Source: Combretum micranthum (lineage: Eukaryota; Streptophyta; Magnoliopsida; Myrtales; Combretaceae). Taken from it: a stretch of DNA of 64,000 nucleotides. Position numbers and translations under genes: made by a program. The notes beneath the pieces are model-generated. The model was given only the letters and a program-made list of their open reading frames with translations, was not told where the DNA came from and ran no database searches. Position 1 is the first letter of the stretch, and each line of letters starts with the position of its first letter. Location: contig JAMXBD010000710.1 in NCBI GenBank assembly GCA_024138025.1, positions 648,123 through 712,122 of the forward strand. The letters run 5' to 3'. This document shows positions 47,401 to 57,600 of this stretch, piece by piece.

Positions 47401-47530
47401 GTCAAGGGAATTATTCATAATAATCTTATTTACATTTGATAATAATTGTACACTTAAGTGTGAAATGCTAATTAATTTATTTTTTCATGAGTCTTACAAA
47501 ATTAAGTAGTATAATTCAATGTAGATAAAT
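44495..47530. repeat. 1.13-kb tandem duplication, copy 2, interrupted by a solo LTR
   Basis: It starts at AGTTTCACGACATGAGGGTT and ends at CAATGTAGATAAATTG. Removing the solo LTR (44766-46669) and one 5-bp duplication leaves about 1,127 bases that align along their length with 43368-44494. Confidence 0.88.
44766..46669 (-). mobile_element. Solo LTR (1.9-kb gypsy family)
   Basis: A 1,904-bp insertion that starts TGTAACGCC and ends ATATTACA. It is flanked by ATGAC (44761-44765) and ATGAT (46670-46674). The intact sequence in duplication copy 1 (TTCACCATGATATTACTC, near 43637) shows the pre-insertion site, so one flank has a C/T change. There is no internal domain, primer site or polypurine tract. 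It belongs to the same family as 9704-9775 plus 23300-25153. A CpG-rich motif cluster lies at 46290-46540. Confidence 0.9.
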
Positions 47531-49420
47531 TGTTTATTTTTTTTTTTTTTTTCTTGTAAATGATTATATATGTAATTAAAATGTATATTAGAAAAATTAT
47601 TCTTCAATGTTGAACGTTAAAGTGCGTTGTTCATCTTTGTATTATTGACATTCAATGATAATAGTAGACTTGATACGTTAAAAAAAATTATTCTTGAACA
47701 TTGAGCATTAAAGTGTTGCATTGACCTTTGTGTTATTGATATTTGATGATAATTATACAGTTAAAAGATATGCCAATTAATTATTTTTTTTCACAAGTTT
47801 AAAAAGCTATAATTTAATCTAGAATTGAATACTTCAAATAGATATGTAGATAATTTATTTTCTCCAAAAGTCTTCATATATACATAATACATGATACTTT
47901 TTCTTCAATATTATTATGTTAACATCCATGTTCTTCGTAGATTTTAGAATTGGCCCTTAAAAGACTCTTTATTGGCTTTTTTTAACATGTTAAATTTGAT
48001 TTCTTTTTCTATCTTTCAGGACATTATATTACTGGACAAATTAATTTCCTTACGACATTACATAAATGCTGACAATTCTAGGGAAAAAAATAATAATATT
48101 TGGAAAATAAAATTATAAAAACACCACTAGATGTAAAAATAATCCTAAAAATTGACAAGTTGAAATTATCTATTCAAAATATCAGTTTCAATACAAAACA
48201 GAGGAAATTAATATATCCTAAGCTTATCTTTTAAAAGGACGAGTTCAATTACCTAGTTTTACGATTATTTTTTTCCTTGTGGTATTTCTATAAGTTTTTT
48301 TTTTTTATATTATTATTTTTCTTTATCTCATTGTCCACTCGGCATGGATTCCACTCAACAGTGAAATTTAATTAGTATATGCCGTAACTCATTCAGTAGC
48401 AATAGCTGATTATTCTTTGACTGGACAGAACCTGACCTGTTATAAAAACAACGATCGAACTCCAAAAAAATCGCAAAACATTATAGCAAGGTCGTATCAA
48501 ATATAATTTATCCTTATCAGTTAAACTCAGCGCTTCGAAGATTATAGGGGAAGCAGCCTATAAGCCATCATCATGATATATGCCATGTTATTCCACAATC
48601 ATTTATATTCCAATTCAGACAATGGTGATGGTCTAGCTAGAAGGGGATCATTGTTTGCGAGGCGTTTTAATCACTAAAGTGAAGGATCAAATGTGGAGGA
48701 GGTTCAAGATAGATAGATTTAGAGGTTTTGATACCGATTTTGGTTTTTGTTGTATTATGTATTATATTATGCTAAAAGGGTATAAGTTCGCTTATATATC
48801 AAGAAGATTGAATTACTAAGATAATTACTGCTCGTTCGCTTTATTGTAATCATAATTTTATTACAATCTTATTCCTTACAGATAGCTATTACGGCATTCA
48901 GTTCACCGAATAGCGATTCCATAATAAATTCCTATTACATAAAACATTGAATGACCATTATTTATTCAAAGTTATGAATACTAATTCAATACTGGAACTG
49001 TATTTTTTTTTTCCCTAAAATGCCACCACTTAAATAAAAAATCAATAAAGAAAAAAAAAATCCTATTACAGCTCTATTACATTCTTCCGTAATAAGAATT
49101 CATTATAACCTTATTCATTCAGCGAAGTGAATGAACCGTTAATGTCTACATTTGTTCTATGATAGATGCATAATAATGGCTATTTTTCTAGATATTGCAT
49201 TCAAATGAAGTAGTGCGATTTTTCTTCAATGTGTTTTTATGAATACTTCATGTGAATGTAGAGTATATTGAAATGGAGTGCATAATTTATGGAAGAAGTC
49301 TTCATCACCTTTGTGTTATAATCTACCCATCTTAAAATTTGAATAAAGTGTTATCTTTATTTTCTTCTTTGATTCATCAAATCTTCACTCAAATGTCGTG
49401 TAATGGTATTTGAACACAAT
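47531..49420. other. AT-rich intergenic stretch
   Basis: No gene was recognised. It contains a ~95-bp tandem duplication near 47585-47765. Near 48890-49140 there are short inverted words (TTCAGTTCACCGAAT and TTCATTCAGCGAAGTGAATG) that may mark a decayed DNA element. Confidence 0.55.
47585..47765. repeat. Two-copy ~95-bp tandem duplication
   Basis: AATTATTCTTCAATGTTGAAC and AATTATTCTTGAACATTGAGC begin two similar segments that both end in a TGATAATWRTA word. Confidence 0.7.
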
Positions 49421-49427
49421 ATAATAT

Positions 49428-49939
49428 AGGGTAAATTGTAATTTTACAAATAAGAGTTTTAATTTTTAACTAATATATTACTTGTGTTTTGATATTTTTT
49501 ATAAACAAGTGATTTGAATTTTATTTTTAACAAATATATAACCCAGTACTTTTGGAAACAAGTGTTCTTAGTTTTGATTTTCGATAAATATATTATTTGT
49601 ATTTTTTTCACCATATGGTAATGATAGGTTAGGTACTTGTGGCTTTTTTTATTGGTTGATAATATTATTAAATGAATTTAATTAAACCAAAAATGTCATT
49701 ATGTATTATTAACATTAAGTGAAAAAAAATATAGGTTATGTATTTGTTGAACATCAAAACTTAGGTCTCTTGTTTCCAAAAATACCAAAACACAGGTTAT
49801 ATATTTATTAAAAATAAAACTCAATTTACTTGTTTGTAAAAGTATTAAAACATAAATAATGCATTTATTGAAAATTAAAACCCATGTCACCTATTTGTAT
49901 AAGTATCACAACACATATTATGTTTTTGTATTTTACCCT
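49428..49939. mobile_element. Foldback/MITE-like element, 512 bp
   Basis: The ends AGGGTAAAT and TTTTACCCT are inverted, and the two arms remain alignable for about 200 bases. They are flanked by identical 7-bp ATAATAT (49421-49427 and 49940-49946). Each arm holds about three ~62-bp tandem units built round AACAAATATATAACC and ACAAGTGATTT-like words. The end sequence resembles that of the TIR element at 2131, so the two may belong to one superfamily. No coding content. Confidence 0.75.
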
Positions 49940-49946
49940 ATAATAT

Positions 49947-51212
49947 ATTCTCACAACAATTTGAAAAATTTCCAAAATATTGCATTAATATTTCAACTTT
50001 TGGAAATTCCATTAGCACACACGCATATATACACATATATATATATAATATATATAAATATATATTACAAGATTCGTTAGGGAATATCTTAATATTTATT
50101 TATAACCAAAATCATATTAAAATATTTTTACTGATCAAAATTATTATCAAACCATCTATAATTAAACATTCTTCCTTTTTTTTAACGGAAACATAACTTT
50201 TTAAAATAACTTTTCCTCAACAATTCAGATGCAAAGGTTTTTTCCTCTTTCCTTTTTCCCCTTTGTGGGGAAAAGTTTATTAGATTTTACATTAATTTAA
50301 AAAATAAAATATAGGCTTAAGTAACAAAATTTTATACTACTCCAAAGGTTTCAAATGATGCCAATCCTCACATAATCTGATACATGCTGTGGAACTGTTC
50401 ATAGGAAATGCCAGTTTATTTGCTACTTAGAGCTAACTCAGTCAGCTTCCAAGCAGTGTTTTGTTGTATCGCTTTAAGCCGAATCCAATGGGCTTGCACC
50501 CTAATTTGGCCCATTGGCTTCCCTGATAGTAAATAAAGAAAGAAAATGGTACCCTAAAAATCATTTTCTAAGACTATCTGCCTTATATTACCATGCTATA
50601 TTTCATGACCATAAAGATAATAGTAGTAGAAAATTAAATATATATGTAACGCATATTTTCAGTATTACATACGCACCACCATAGCCTATAAAAATAAAAT
50701 ATAAAAGGAAAAAAAGAAAGAAAAAAACGTTACAACTAAACTTCTAGGTCATGAGCATGGCAATTCGATTCCTGTAGTAATTCAATTAGGAACATAGTGC
50801 CCAAGAGTATCCATATCCATATCCATATCCATATCCATATCCATATCCATAAAAAATAATACGAGATTTTTAACATATAATATCAGCATTTTAAGAATCT
50901 TTTTATTTTTAAGAATTTTATTATTTTATTTGTTAGATTCTTCAAATAATTTTTTTTACTTCCTTTATATAAGCTTCTTTACAAACATTTTTATTTTTAT
51001 ATGAAATAATAAAATATTTTAAAAAGATTTTTTGGGTTACTCAAAGATCCAAAAAAGTTGAAGAACCACAAGGAACTCAACATATAAGGTTTTTAACATA
51101 AAAATCCATATCAAGGACATGGATGGGAACTTCAAGGCCTAATATTGCAAGTTTTTAATTGGGATTTTTTTTTTTAATTTTTAAAGTAGGTTTTTATCAA
51201 AAGATTACATAT
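49947..51212. other. Intergenic stretch with a hexanucleotide repeat
   Basis: No gene was recognised. It has a (TA)-rich patch near 50035-50065 and the TATCCA repeat at 50809-50850. The left boundary of the following gypsy LTR is uncertain, so some of this stretch could belong to it. Confidence 0.5.
50809..50850. repeat. (TATCCA)7 microsatellite
   Basis: About seven perfect TATCCA units. Confidence 0.95.
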
Positions 51213-51487
51213 TGTAGATTACAAATCTGATTACAAAGGCCTTGAGCCTAATTATTATTTGGATTTAACTCTTTGGGCTAATGTGACAGGGTTAAAGAGT
51301 TAGGCCCAATCCAATTGGGATGATCATGGGAGTTTTGGCATGGAAGGCTTGGAGTAGGGCCTGTTGGAATTGGCTGTCCAATTCCAACCTTTCTCAAATT
51401 GGCTCACACACATTGCTGTGAAGGCCTCAATGGGCCTGGGTCTATAAGGGAGCCCACAACCATATCCATAATGAGAGGACTCATCCT

Positions 51488-51528
51488 AGCCGTTGGTCGT
51501 CTGTCGCATACGGACGACATCGACGGCT
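51488..51528 (+). promoter_or_regulatory. Inverted repeat just upstream of the LTR TATA box
   Basis: The arms AGCCGTTGGTCGTC and GACGACATCGACGGCT pair over about 14 bases round an ~11-base loop and end seven bases before the TATA box. This could be a binding site for a dimeric factor. Function is inferred. Confidence 0.5.
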
Positions 51529-51534
51529 GGATTC

Positions 51535-51546
51535 TCTATAAATACC
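51535..51546 (+). promoter_or_regulatory. TATA box of the Tat LTR
   Basis: TCTATAAATACC lies in the expected place, about 320 bases before the primer site, so transcription probably starts near 51565-51575. Confidence 0.75.
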
Positions 51547-51861
51547 TTAGTCCTTACCTCATTTGGACAAGGTGAAAATCTTGGACGAACGCCGTCGTGC
51601 TGCCGGATTTCCGTCTTGGTGAATCAAACATTTAATTTACTCCAAGAACATACACGAACACATAGTACTCAGTGAGGTTGATGCTTTTAGCTCCCTTTAT
51701 GTCACACGTGTGTTAGAGCCTATTGAGATTGCCTACTCCTCCTCCCTACGCGAATCTCGCTTGATCATCCTATCACGTGTTGTTTCCCTAGGTCACGCAT
51801 AGCGCGATAGTCACGCGACACGCACGTGATCGTTGCATCCGGATTCATACACACACATTAT

Positions 51862-51881
51862 TGGCGACTCCACTGGGGACA
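51862..51881 (+). other. Primer-binding site of the Tat element
   Basis: TGGCGACTCCACTGGGGACA follows the LTR after four bases. This form is seen in Tat and Ogre elements, where it is matched to a tRNA other than initiator Met (tRNA-Arg in Ogre). Confidence 0.82.
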
Positions 51882-51898
51882 GGGAAATCAACACTTGT

Positions 51899-54142
51899 AT
51901 GATGGCACCTCCAAGGAAGAGACCTACCGATCCCACTGAGGGTACAACTCAAGAACTTAATGTTGATCCCGAGGCTACTGAACATGACATGCCAGCACTT
52001 GAGGATGTGAACCAACCTGCTGGTGCTCAAATAGACAATGCTACGATCTTGCGTGCTATGCAAGAAAATACCAAACAAGTCAATCAATCAATGCAAGAGT
52101 CTGCAAAACAATTCCAACAATTCATGACAATATTTGCTCAGTACCTGCCTGGAATAGCTGCTATTGCTGCTACGCAACAAGGTGCGACTTCGTCGAACCC
52201 TGTTGTTGTTGTGCAACAACGCGCTTCTCAGGCACCTCAAGTTGCTCGACCTGTTGATCCTCTTCCTACTCCTGAACATGACACTATTGGAATTAGGGAG
52301 CAAGCCCCTCCGTTGGAGCCTATAGTTACACAATTGCCTGTACCTCAGGTAGTGAACACTGGAATTCAGCTAGGAGGACCCTCAACTTCCCAGCCTACAG
52401 TACATGTTCAACCCGGAGGATCTTCATCCTCACAGACTACGCCACAGATTGTCATTGGTGGACCTGCTGCTCAACCAAATACAACTCCACTCCAGACTGT
52501 CACTCCTGCTACACCAGTTGAAGTTACTACTTCAACTCCTAAAGTTACTTTCGTCACAAAGGAAGATCTAGACATGTACTTGAGGGAAATACAAGCTAAG
52601 TCTGATGTGGGAGTATTGGATCTCAAACTCCCATACAATCAACGTATTGCTGCTAAGCCATACCCTCAAGACTATGTGAGTCCCAAATTCATGCTATTTA
52701 ATGGTAAGAAAGGAAGTGCCAAGGAACATTTGTTGAAGTTCATTGAAACGCTAGAGGTTTACGGATTTGATGATGATCTCAAGTTGAAAGAATTTTCTAA
52801 GTCCCTTACAGAGAAAGCGTACACATGGTACGTTAACCTTCCTCCTGGATCAGTAGATTCATGGGCAACTATGTGCAAGATGTTCCTAGAGAAGTTCTTC
52901 TCCACACAGGAACGAGTGACCTTGACTGATATGGGACGGATTCGCCAGAAGCCCAAGGAAGACTTGATGGATTATATTGAGCGTTTCAGGGAACGTTCAC
53001 TAGACATCCAAGACATATGTGACGAAAGAGAGCTGGTGAAAATTTGCATCCAAGGCATGTTCACCGAATATGCGGTACACCTGGAAAATCTCTCTTTAGC
53101 CTCATTCTCCACTTTGGTTGAGAATGCGCGAAGGACTAATAATTCTGTCATGCGACAGAGAGGAGGAAGCGTGAATTTTAACAAAAGAGGACCGTCTGTG
53201 AATGCAACTCAAAGTGAGGATCCCAAAGATGAGAAGAAACGAAGAGTTGAAAAGTCTGGACGTGAGAGAACAAAGGAAGTGCCAACATATCCTTGTTCGA
53301 TGGGAAAAGTGCATGCTATGCTCGATCAATGGTTGAGAGATGGAAATCTTAAGCTCCCGAGGGTAGAGCGTTTACCAACTCAAGAGGAGAGGAATGATCC
53401 CAAGTTTTGTAGGTTCCACAGGATTGTAGGCCATCCTACTAGGGATTGTTTTACTTTGAAGAGAATTTTCAACGAAAGAGTGCAGAGTGGAGAGCTTGTT
53501 ATTGAAAATAATGATGTTAGGAACAATCCACTTCCAACCCATAACAATCAGCGTGGTGCTGTCAACGTCGTTATTCATGATCCTGCCATGGTCGAGGCCA
53601 GTGATACACCACTTACTGAGGCAAGTAACACAAAAGGAAAACAACATGTAATTGAGGAAAATGATTGTGCACCCATTGCTGCGGCGCTTTTGAAGACTTC
53701 AAATTTTAGAAATTTCTTTGATCTACTTGGCTTTGATGAGAAGGCAAGGCTTGCAGCAGCAACTATGCTCGCGCAAATTTCCGAGGGACAATATGCCGAG
53801 TGTAGTGCAGCGCAGCCAGTCAAAAGAATGGCTCGAGCGCATGAAAATGCAATCTTGTTCACTGATGCAGATATGTGTGTAGACGGTCCAAATCACAATC
53901 GACCATTATATGTGGAGGGCACACTTAATGGCTATCCAGTTAAGAGGACATTCATTGACGCTGGTTCTTCTCTCAACATCATGCCTAAGACTACATTTGA
54001 AGCTGCCGGTATTGACTATCGTCGTTTGGTGAGCAACCCATTTCAGTTAATGGCTTTAGTCATACTACAACAAAGACCATTGGAAGAGTTAATGTTGATC
54101 TTAAGATTGGGCCTATCCGTGGTAGTGTTACTTTTCACGTGA
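51899..54142 (+). CDS. Tat gag and protease, frameshifted at the end
   Basis: The frame is open from within the LTR, but the likely start is one of the two Met codons at 51899/51902, after the primer site (MAPPRKRPTDP follows). The first ~200 residues are Gln/Pro/Thr-rich and low in complexity. A Retrotrans_gag domain follows (HLLKFIETLEVYG, then KAYTWYVNLPPGSVDSW and FLEKFF). A zinc-binding motif reads FCRFHRIVGHPTRDCFTLK near 53410-53460. The protease active site TFIDAGSSLNIMP is near 53949-53985. About 54050 the register changes: the homologous protein continues in the frame one base back, so this frame ends in about 30 unrelated residues. No slippery heptamer was seen, so a one-base deletion is more likely than programmed shifting. 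Confidence 0.9.
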   Translation: MMAPPRKRPTDPTEGTTQELNVDPEATEHDMPALEDVNQPAGAQIDNATILRAMQENTKQVNQSMQESAKQFQQFMTIFAQYLPGIAAIAATQQGATSSNPVVVVQQRASQAPQVARPVDPLPTPEHDTIGIREQAPPLEPIVTQLPVPQVVNTGIQLGGPSTSQPTVHVQPGGSSSSQTTPQIVIGGPAAQPNTTPLQTVTPATPVEVTTSTPKVTFVTKEDLDMYLREIQAKSDVGVLDLKLPYNQRIAAKPYPQDYVSPKFMLFNGKKGSAKEHLLKFIETLEVYGFDDDLKLKEFSKSLTEKAYTWYVNLPPGSVDSWATMCKMFLEKFFSTQERVTLTDMGRIRQKPKEDLMDYIERFRERSLDIQDICDERELVKICIQGMFTEYAVHLENLSLASFSTLVENARRTNNSVMRQRGGSVNFNKRGPSVNATQSEDPKDEKKRRVEKSGRERTKEVPTYPCSMGKVHAMLDQWLRDGNLKLPRVERLPTQEERNDPKFCRFHRIVGHPTRDCFTLKRIFNERVQSGELVIENNDVRNNPLPTHNNQRGAVNVVIHDPAMVEASDTPLTEASNTKGKQHVIEENDCAPIAAALLKTSNFRNFFDLLGFDEKARLAAATMLAQISEGQYAECSAAQPVKRMARAHENAILFTDADMCVDGPNHNRPLYVEGTLNGYPVKRTFIDAGSSLNIMPKTTFEAAGIDYRRLVSNPFQLMALVILQQRPLEELMLILRLGLSVVVLLFT

Positions 54143-54522
54143 TTGATGCGCCTGTGTCCTACCACCTCTTGATAGGTAGGAAATGGCTGCACGATCACAA
54201 TTTAGTGCCATCAACGATGCATCAATGTATCAAAGGACATTGGAAAGGGAAGGATGTATTTATTCCTGCTACAAAGAATCCCTTCGAGCACGATGAGGCA
54301 AATTTCATTGAATCTACCTTCTTCAATGAGTACTCGGATGAAGGTGAGACAGCTATTGCTAGAGCTTCAGGTGTACCATTACCCACTTGGGAAGAAATTC
54401 AAGAGGGTCAACAAAAGAAGAGAAAAATGCGTGGTTGTCGAGGAGGTAAAAAGAAGAACAAGCAAGCTGACGCTGTTGAAAGTTATGTTAGAGAGGATGG
54501 GCGAAGAGTATATCTCTTATGA
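54139..54522 (+). pseudogene. Continuation of Tat protease and spacer, ended by a premature stop
   Basis: Homology resumes near 54051 in this register (GRVNVDLKIGPIRG) and continues through IGRKWLHDHNLVPST and a basic lysine-rich segment. The TGA at 54520-54522 ends it. The same register is then open to the end of pol, and TGACGG would differ from an Arg codon by one C-to-T change. This looks like a single nonsense mutation inside what was one gag-pro-pol frame. The 26543-26758 fragment is the same protease region in a related element. Confidence 0.85.
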
Positions 54523-54600
54523 CGGTTTCCAGGGTCTAAGGAAGTTTGTTCTTCTTCAGACCCTGTACCGATTCAAGAAATTCAACCCGCCCCTCAACAA

Positions 54601-57600
54601 ATGCAAGATCAAATAAAGCCACAGAATGAAGAAATTGAGGAATTGGATCTAGCGCGACCAGGAGAGTCGCCGCGGCCAATTTTTGTCAGCAAAGGTTTGT
54701 TGCAAGATGTTAAAAGTCCTCTCATTGATTTGTTGAGAGAATATAGGGACGTGTTTGCTTGGGCATATGATGAGATGCCAGGTTTAGATCCTAGTCTTGT
54801 AGTGCACAGACTAAATATCGCCCCGGGCACTACTCCTATTAAGCAAGGACAACGAGTTTTCCGTCCTGAGGTTGAGGTTCAAATCAAACATGAAATTGAG
54901 AAGTTGCTTCATGCAGGCTTTATCAAACCAATCGAGCACCCTACTTGGCTCGCAAATGTCGTACCTGTTAGAAAAAAGAATGGTCAAATAAGGGTTTGCG
55001 TGGATTTTCGTGATTTGAACAAGGCTTGTCCTAAAGATGATTTCCCTTTGCCAAATATAGACACCTTAGTGGATGTCACGGCAGGACATGAATTATTTTC
55101 ATTCATGGATGGTTTCAGCGGGTATAATCAAATCAAGATGGCGATTGGAGACGCTGAGCGTACTGCCTTTCGAACGCCTGTTGGGAATTTCTATTATACT
55201 GTCATGCCCTTTGGACTCAAGAATGCTGGTGCTACTTATCAAAGGGCAATGACAGCCATTTTTCACGATATGATGCATGATTTCATGGAGGATTACGTGG
55301 ACGACATAGTCGTGAAATCAAAACATGCACCGGACCACTTGGTCCATCTTCGGAAGGTTTTTGAACGATGTCGATTGTATAAGCTTCGCATGAATCCTTT
55401 GAAATGTGTCTTTGGAGTTGCTTCGGGAAAATTCCTTGGATTCGTGGTCCATAGGAAGGGAATTGATGTTGATCCTGCAAAAATACAAGCTATATTGTCT
55501 ATGCCCTCGCCAACTACTTTGAAAGAGTTGAAAACTTTCATGGGGAAAGTTTCATATATTAGGAGATTCATGCCTGCACTTGCAGAGATTTCGCATCCCT
55601 TACATCAACTTATGAAGAAAGGAATTGCATTTGAATGGAAACAAGTCCATGAAGATGCGATTCAAAGAATTAAGGGAATTCTCACTTCTTCTCATACCAT
55701 GACTATGCCTGTGAAGCAAGTACCGATGATATTATATCTCACTTCTACCAGCAGATCAATCGGAGCTTTACTTGCACAAGAAATAGACGGCCAAGAACGC
55801 CCGGTCTATTATTTGAGTCGCTCACTTCAAGGAAGTGAGGTCAAATACCCAGCTTGCGAGAAGCATTGTCTCGCGCTGGTGTTTGCAACTCAAAAATTAC
55901 GTCACTACTTTCTGGCACATAAGGTTAACCTTGTCACACGGTCAGATCCTATCAAGTATTTATTGTCACGACCAGCATTGTCTGGGCGTATTGCAAAATG
56001 GTTGTTGCTTCTTGGAGAGTTCGACATTACAATACAGACTCCTAAAGCTGTTAAGTCACAGGCCTTAGCTGATCTCTTGGCTCATTTTCCGAACGAAAGT
56101 GAAGATGTGATCACAGATACTATACCAGCAGAATTTCACGAGGACTCACTCATGATCGAAACAGAAGGAGAATGGTCACTTCAATTTGATGGCTCATCAG
56201 GAAGTCAAGGGTGGGGAGCAGGAGTTGTATTAACATCACCTAATGGCCAAGAAATACCTTTGGCATTCAAACTTGACTTTCATTGCACTAATAACGAAGC
56301 CGAGTATGAGGCATTGTTACTCGGGATCGTCTTTGCCTTGGAAGCTGGAGCAAACCACTTGTGTATTCGTGGCGATTCGAATTTGATCATTAAGCAGACC
56401 AATGGTGAATATGCCCTCAAGGAGCCATCACTTGCGCCTTATAGGGCTGCAGTGCAGGCTCTAATTGGGAAGTTTGAAGTCGTAAGGTATGAACATACCA
56501 AACGATCTACGAACCGTTACGCAGATGCATTGGCAACATTGGCATCTAAGATTCCAATGCATGCTTCAGATGAAAGCCTAGATGTCAAAGTTATCAAGAA
56601 AACTATTCCTTGCACAACCTTGCAATTGTTGGAGGAAGATGATGAAACAGGAGATGATTGGCGTGTTGGTATCAAGAATCAATTAGCGCAACCCAATGCG
56701 GCCTCCATCGTAACCTTGAAGAATTTTATTCGTATCAATGGCGCTTTGTACTTTAAAGGACCGGAGGGCGTTCTATCGCGATGCATTTGCGCGAAACAGG
56801 CTCGGTTAAAATTAGACAAGTATCATAAAATCTGGTGTGGGGAAGAAGGACCCCCTTTGTATCGTCGCATTCAACGTGCAGGGTATTATTGGCCCTCAAT
56901 GGCTAAGGATGCATCTCAGATGCAAATGCATTGTCCTAAGTGCTCTGAGTTACCAGATGCAAAAGAATGTAATTTTGTCGCAAGTGCTGGAGATTGGCGT
57001 CGTCCGTACATTGACTATTTGAAGAATAACGTGTTACCAACTAATAGTACGGATGCCAGATTAGTAAAAAGGAAGGCACGCAAGTACCTAATGCATGAGG
57101 ATGAGTTGTATAGAGTCTCATTCATGGGAAAGCCTCTCAGATGCATTACATCTCCTGAAACAGAAGAGATATTAACCGAGGTACATGCTGGAGAATGCGG
57201 TGAGCACCAAGGCGCAAGGAAGTTGTATTATCAGCTACTAGACATGGGGTACTATTGGCCAACCATGGAATCAGATAGTTCCAATTTTGTTAAGCGGTGC
57301 GTTCCTTGCCAAGAACATGGAGATGTGATTCATGCTCCTGCAGTTGCACTTCACAGCTTAACAACACCATGGCCTTTCCACACTTGGGCGTTTGATCTAA
57401 TCGGTCCTATTCACCCGCCATCTAGAGGTTGTATTTGGATCCTAGTTGGAACTGAATGTTTTACTAAATGGGTAGAAGCCATTCCTTTAAAGAAGGCGAC
57501 AGGACCAATAGTTGCAAGCTTCATCAAGGAGAACATTATATGCCGATTCGGGATTCCAAAGCGTATCCTTTCAGATAATGGCACTCCTTTCATCAATTCA

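Larger units (their letters stand above)
51213..51857 (+). repeat. 5' LTR of the Tat element, left end tentative
   Basis: The right end (ACACACA at 51857) is fixed by the primer site. A TATA box lies at 51535-51546. The left end at TGTAGATTAC is a guess, because no partner LTR is available. Confidence 0.45.

Noticed and set aside
48890..49140. Possible TIR element with TTCAGTTCACCGAAT-like words
   Set aside because: The inverted words are short, arms do not extend, and no flanking duplication could be defined.
51833..51898. Gag start upstream in the LTR (Met at 51833)
   Set aside because: That Met lies before the primer-binding site inside the LTR; the Met pair at 51899/51902 after the primer site is more plausible.
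54040..54060. Programmed -1 frameshift site between gag-pro and the protease continuation
   Set aside because: The register change is of the -1 type, but no X-XXY-YYZ slippery sequence was seen, and about 30 nonsense residues follow; a one-base deletion is simpler.
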